64,000 nucleotides of DNA from Mercurialis annua (Eukaryota; Streptophyta; Magnoliopsida; Malpighiales; Euphorbiaceae), in contig NC_065575.1 in the NCBI RefSeq assembly GCF_937616625.2, forward strand, positions 25,853,001 through 25,917,000, in the 5' to 3' direction. The notes under the pieces were generated by a model, which saw nothing but the letters and a program-made list of their open reading frames with translations, did no database searches and was not told where the DNA came from. The translations under genes and the position numbers were made by a program. Shown here piece after piece: positions 61,205 to 64,000 of the stretch. Every line of letters begins with the position of its first letter. The stretch's first letter is position 1.

Positions 61205-64000
61205 TGCGTGAAAAGTGCGCTAGATTAGTATGTCGTGTCACAACTCTCTTTAACGCGTCGTTCTGATTACCAAAGCATTCTAGGTTTTATTATGCAAAGT
61301 TGCGTGAAAAGTGACTTTAGATTAGTATGTCGCGTCTCAAGTCTCTTTAACACGTCGGTACGATCACCTAAGCATGGTTAAGTTATATTACGCAAAGTGT
61401 GAGTGAAAAGCGACGCTAGATTAATATGTCGCGTCTCAAGTCTCTATAACGCGTCGTTTCGATTACCATGCTTATGTCACGTCACAAGTCTCTCTAACGC
61501 GTCCTTCCGATTACCTAAGGATGGTTAGGTTATATTATGAAAAGTGACGCTAGATTAGTATGTCGCATCAAAAGTGTCTGTAACGCGTCGTTCGGATTAC
61601 CAAGGCATGGTTGGGTTATATTACGCAAAGTGTGCGTGAAAAATGAAGTTAGATTAGTATGTCGCGTTTGAAGTATGATTAACCCGTCGGTCCAATTACC
61701 TAAGCATGGTTAGGTTATATTACGCAAAGTGTGCTTCAAAAGTGACGCTAGATTAGTATGTCGCGTCTCAAGTCTCTATAACGTGTCGTTTCGATTACCA
61801 TGCTTATATCGTGTAACAAGTCTCTCTAATGCGTCGTTCCGATTACCTAAGCATGGTTAGACTATTTTATGCAAAGTGTGCGTGAAAAGTGACGCTAGAT
61901 TAGTATGTCACGTCTCAAGTCTCTTTATCGCGCGTTTCGATTAACATGCTTATGTCGTGTCACAATTCTCTCAAACGCGTCGTTCCGATTACCTGAGAAT
62001 GGTTAGGTTATATTACGGAAAGCGTGCGTTAAAAGCGACGCAAAATTAGTATGTCCCGTCACAAGTCTCTTTGACGCGTCGTTCTGATTACCTAAGCATG
62101 GTTAGGTTATATTACCCAAAGTGTGCATAAAAAGTGACACTATATTTGTATGTCGCGTCTCAAGTCTCTTTAATGCATCGTTTCGATTACCATGCTTATA
62201 TCGCGTCACAAGTCTCTCTAACGCGTCGTTCCGATAACCTAACCATGGTTAGGTTTTATTACACAAAGTGTGCGTAAAAATGACGCTAGATTAGTATGTC
62301 GCGTCACAAGTATCTTTAACGCGTCGTTCCGATCACCTAAGCATGTTTAGTTTATATTACGAAAAGTGTGCGTGAAAAGTGACGGTAGATTAGTATGTCA
62401 CCTCTCAAGTCTCTTTAATATGTCGGAGTTTATATTACGCAAAATGTGCGTGAAAAGTGAGGCTAGATTAGTATGTCGCATCACAAGTCTCTACAACGCG
62501 TCGTTTGATTGCCTAAGCATGGTTAGGTTATATTACGCAAAGTGTGTGTGAAAAGTGACGCTAGATTAAAATGTCGCGTCACAAGTCTCTCTAACGCGTC
62601 GTTCCGATTACCTAAGCATGTTTAGGCTATATTATGCAATGTGTGCGTGAAAAGTGACACTAGATTAGTATGTTGCGTCTCAAGTGTATTTAATGCGTCG
62701 TTTCGATTACCATGCTTATGTCGCGTCACAAGTCTCTCTATTGCGTCGTTCCGATTACCTAAGCATGGTTAAGTTATATTACGCAAAGTATGCGTGAAAA
62801 ATGACGCTAGATTACTATGTCGCATCACAAGTCTTTTTAACACGTCGTTCCGATTACCTAAGCATGGTTAGGTTATATTACGAAAAGTGTGCATTAAAAG
62901 TGACGCTAGATTACTATGTCGCATCACAAGTCTTTTAACACGTCGTTCCAATTACCTAAGCATGGTTAGGTTATATTATGCAAAGTGTGCGTGAAAAGTG
63001 ATGCTAGATTAATGTGTCAGGTCACAAGTCTCTCTACAACGCGTCGTTTCGATTGCCTAAGCATGGTTAGGTTATATTATGCAAAGTGTGTGTGAAAATT
63101 GACGCTAGATTAAAATGTTGCATCACAAGTCTCTCTAACGCGTCGTTCCGATTACATAAGCATGTTTAGGCTATATTATGCAATGTGTGCGTGAAAACTG
63201 ACTCTAGATTATTATGTTGCATCTCAAGTCTATTTAACGCGTCGTTTCGATTACCATGCTTATGTCGCGTCACAAGTCTCTCTATTGCGTCGTTCCGATT
63301 ACCTAAGCATGGTTACGTTATATTAGGCAAAGTGTGCGTGAAAAATGACGCTAGATTAGTATGTCGCGTCTCAACTCTCTTTAACGCGTCGTTTTGATTA
63401 CCTAAGTTACAGTACGCGAACTGTGCGTGAAAAGTGACTCTAGATTAGTATGTCGTGTCACAAGTATCTCTTTATCGCATCGTTGCAATTATCTAAGCAT
63501 GGTTAGGTTATATTACGCAAAGTGTGCTTCAAAAGTGACGCTAGATTAGTATGTCGCGTCTCAAGTCTCTATAACGCATCGTTTCGATCGCGTCGCAAGT
63601 CTCTCTAACGCGTCGTTCCGATTACTGAAGCATAGTTTTGTTATATTTCGCAAAGTGTGCGTGAAAAGTGACTCTAAATTAGTATGTCGGGTTACAAGTC
63701 TCTTTAACGCGTCATTCCGGTTACCTAAGCATGCTTAGGTTATATATTACGCAAAGTGTGTGTGAAAAGTGACGCTAGATTAGTATGTCGCGTCACAAGT
63801 CTCTTTAACGCGTCGTTCTGATTACCTAAGCTTGGTAAGGTTATATTACGCAGAGTGTGCGTGAAAAGTGATTGTAGGTATGTCGTGTCTCAAGTCTCTT
63901 TAATGCTTCATTTCGATTACTATTCCTATGTCGCGTCACAAGTCTCTCTAACGCGTCGCTCTGATTACATAAGCATGGTTAGGTTATATTACGGAAAGTG
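61205..64000 (-). repeat. Satellite block S10, reverse
   Basis: Satellite resumes with TGCGTGAAAAG and runs to the window end. It is less disrupted than S8. No gene seen; the frames at 62366 and 63185 are repeat sequence. Confidence 0.92.
62491..63577 (-). repeat. 0.54-kb higher-order repeat, two copies
   Basis: The rare variant string CTACAACGCGTCGTTT occurs at 62491 and 63034. The variants GATTAAAATGT and CATGTTTAGGCTATATTATG follow in the same order at the same 543-544-bp offset. The second copy's right edge is uncertain. Confidence 0.65.

Overview
This window is plant nuclear DNA, most likely from an angiosperm heterochromatic block (centromeric, pericentromeric or subtelomeric). I find no intact host gene. 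About 80% of the window is one CpG-rich satellite with a 99-bp monomer, often paired with a 48-bp partial unit to give a 147-bp composite. The plant assignment rests on four things: an LTR element whose primer-binding site matches initiator-tRNA-Met usage in plants, a Mutator-like element carrying part of a plant-type phosphoglycerate-mutase-like gene, a caulimovirid (plant pararetrovirus) remnant, and a chromovirus-like Ty3/gypsy integrase. The species cannot be told from the sequence.

Layout, calling the orientation with CACACTTTGCG on the plus strand 'forward'. Satellite is forward at 1-4197, reverse at 4198-6973, forward at 6974-26366, reverse at 26367-28632. A degraded caulimovirid fragment occupies 28633-31153. 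Satellite follows at 31154-34182 (reverse), 34183-36146 (forward) and 36147-36786 (reverse). A solo LTR spans 36787-47007 and is interrupted by a complete non-autonomous LTR retrotransposon at 37061-45447. Reverse satellite continues from 47008 to the end. It is interrupted by a gene-capturing Mutator-like element (57235-58583) and a truncated Ty3/gypsy pol fragment (60274-61204).

Several higher-order repeat (HOR) families overlie the monomer: about 2.07-2.2 kb (1-4.2 kb, with inverted relatives elsewhere), about 3.1-3.2 kb (7-25 kb), about 1.27 kb (47.6-50.2 kb) and about 0.54 kb (62.5-63.6 kb). The clearest event is in the 3.1-kb family. A 970-bp foldback Mutator-like element inserted into one HOR unit with a 9-bp target duplication, and the segment carrying it (3,090-3,091 bp) then became three near-identical tandem copies (9091-18362). 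Two neighbouring HOR units still hold the empty target site.

No gene network operates here. The content reflects satellite turnover (unequal exchange, inversion), transposon nesting and decay. Small open frames in the satellite and in the LTR palindrome array arise because the repeat lengths (99, 48 and 21 bp) are multiples of three; they are not annotated as genes.
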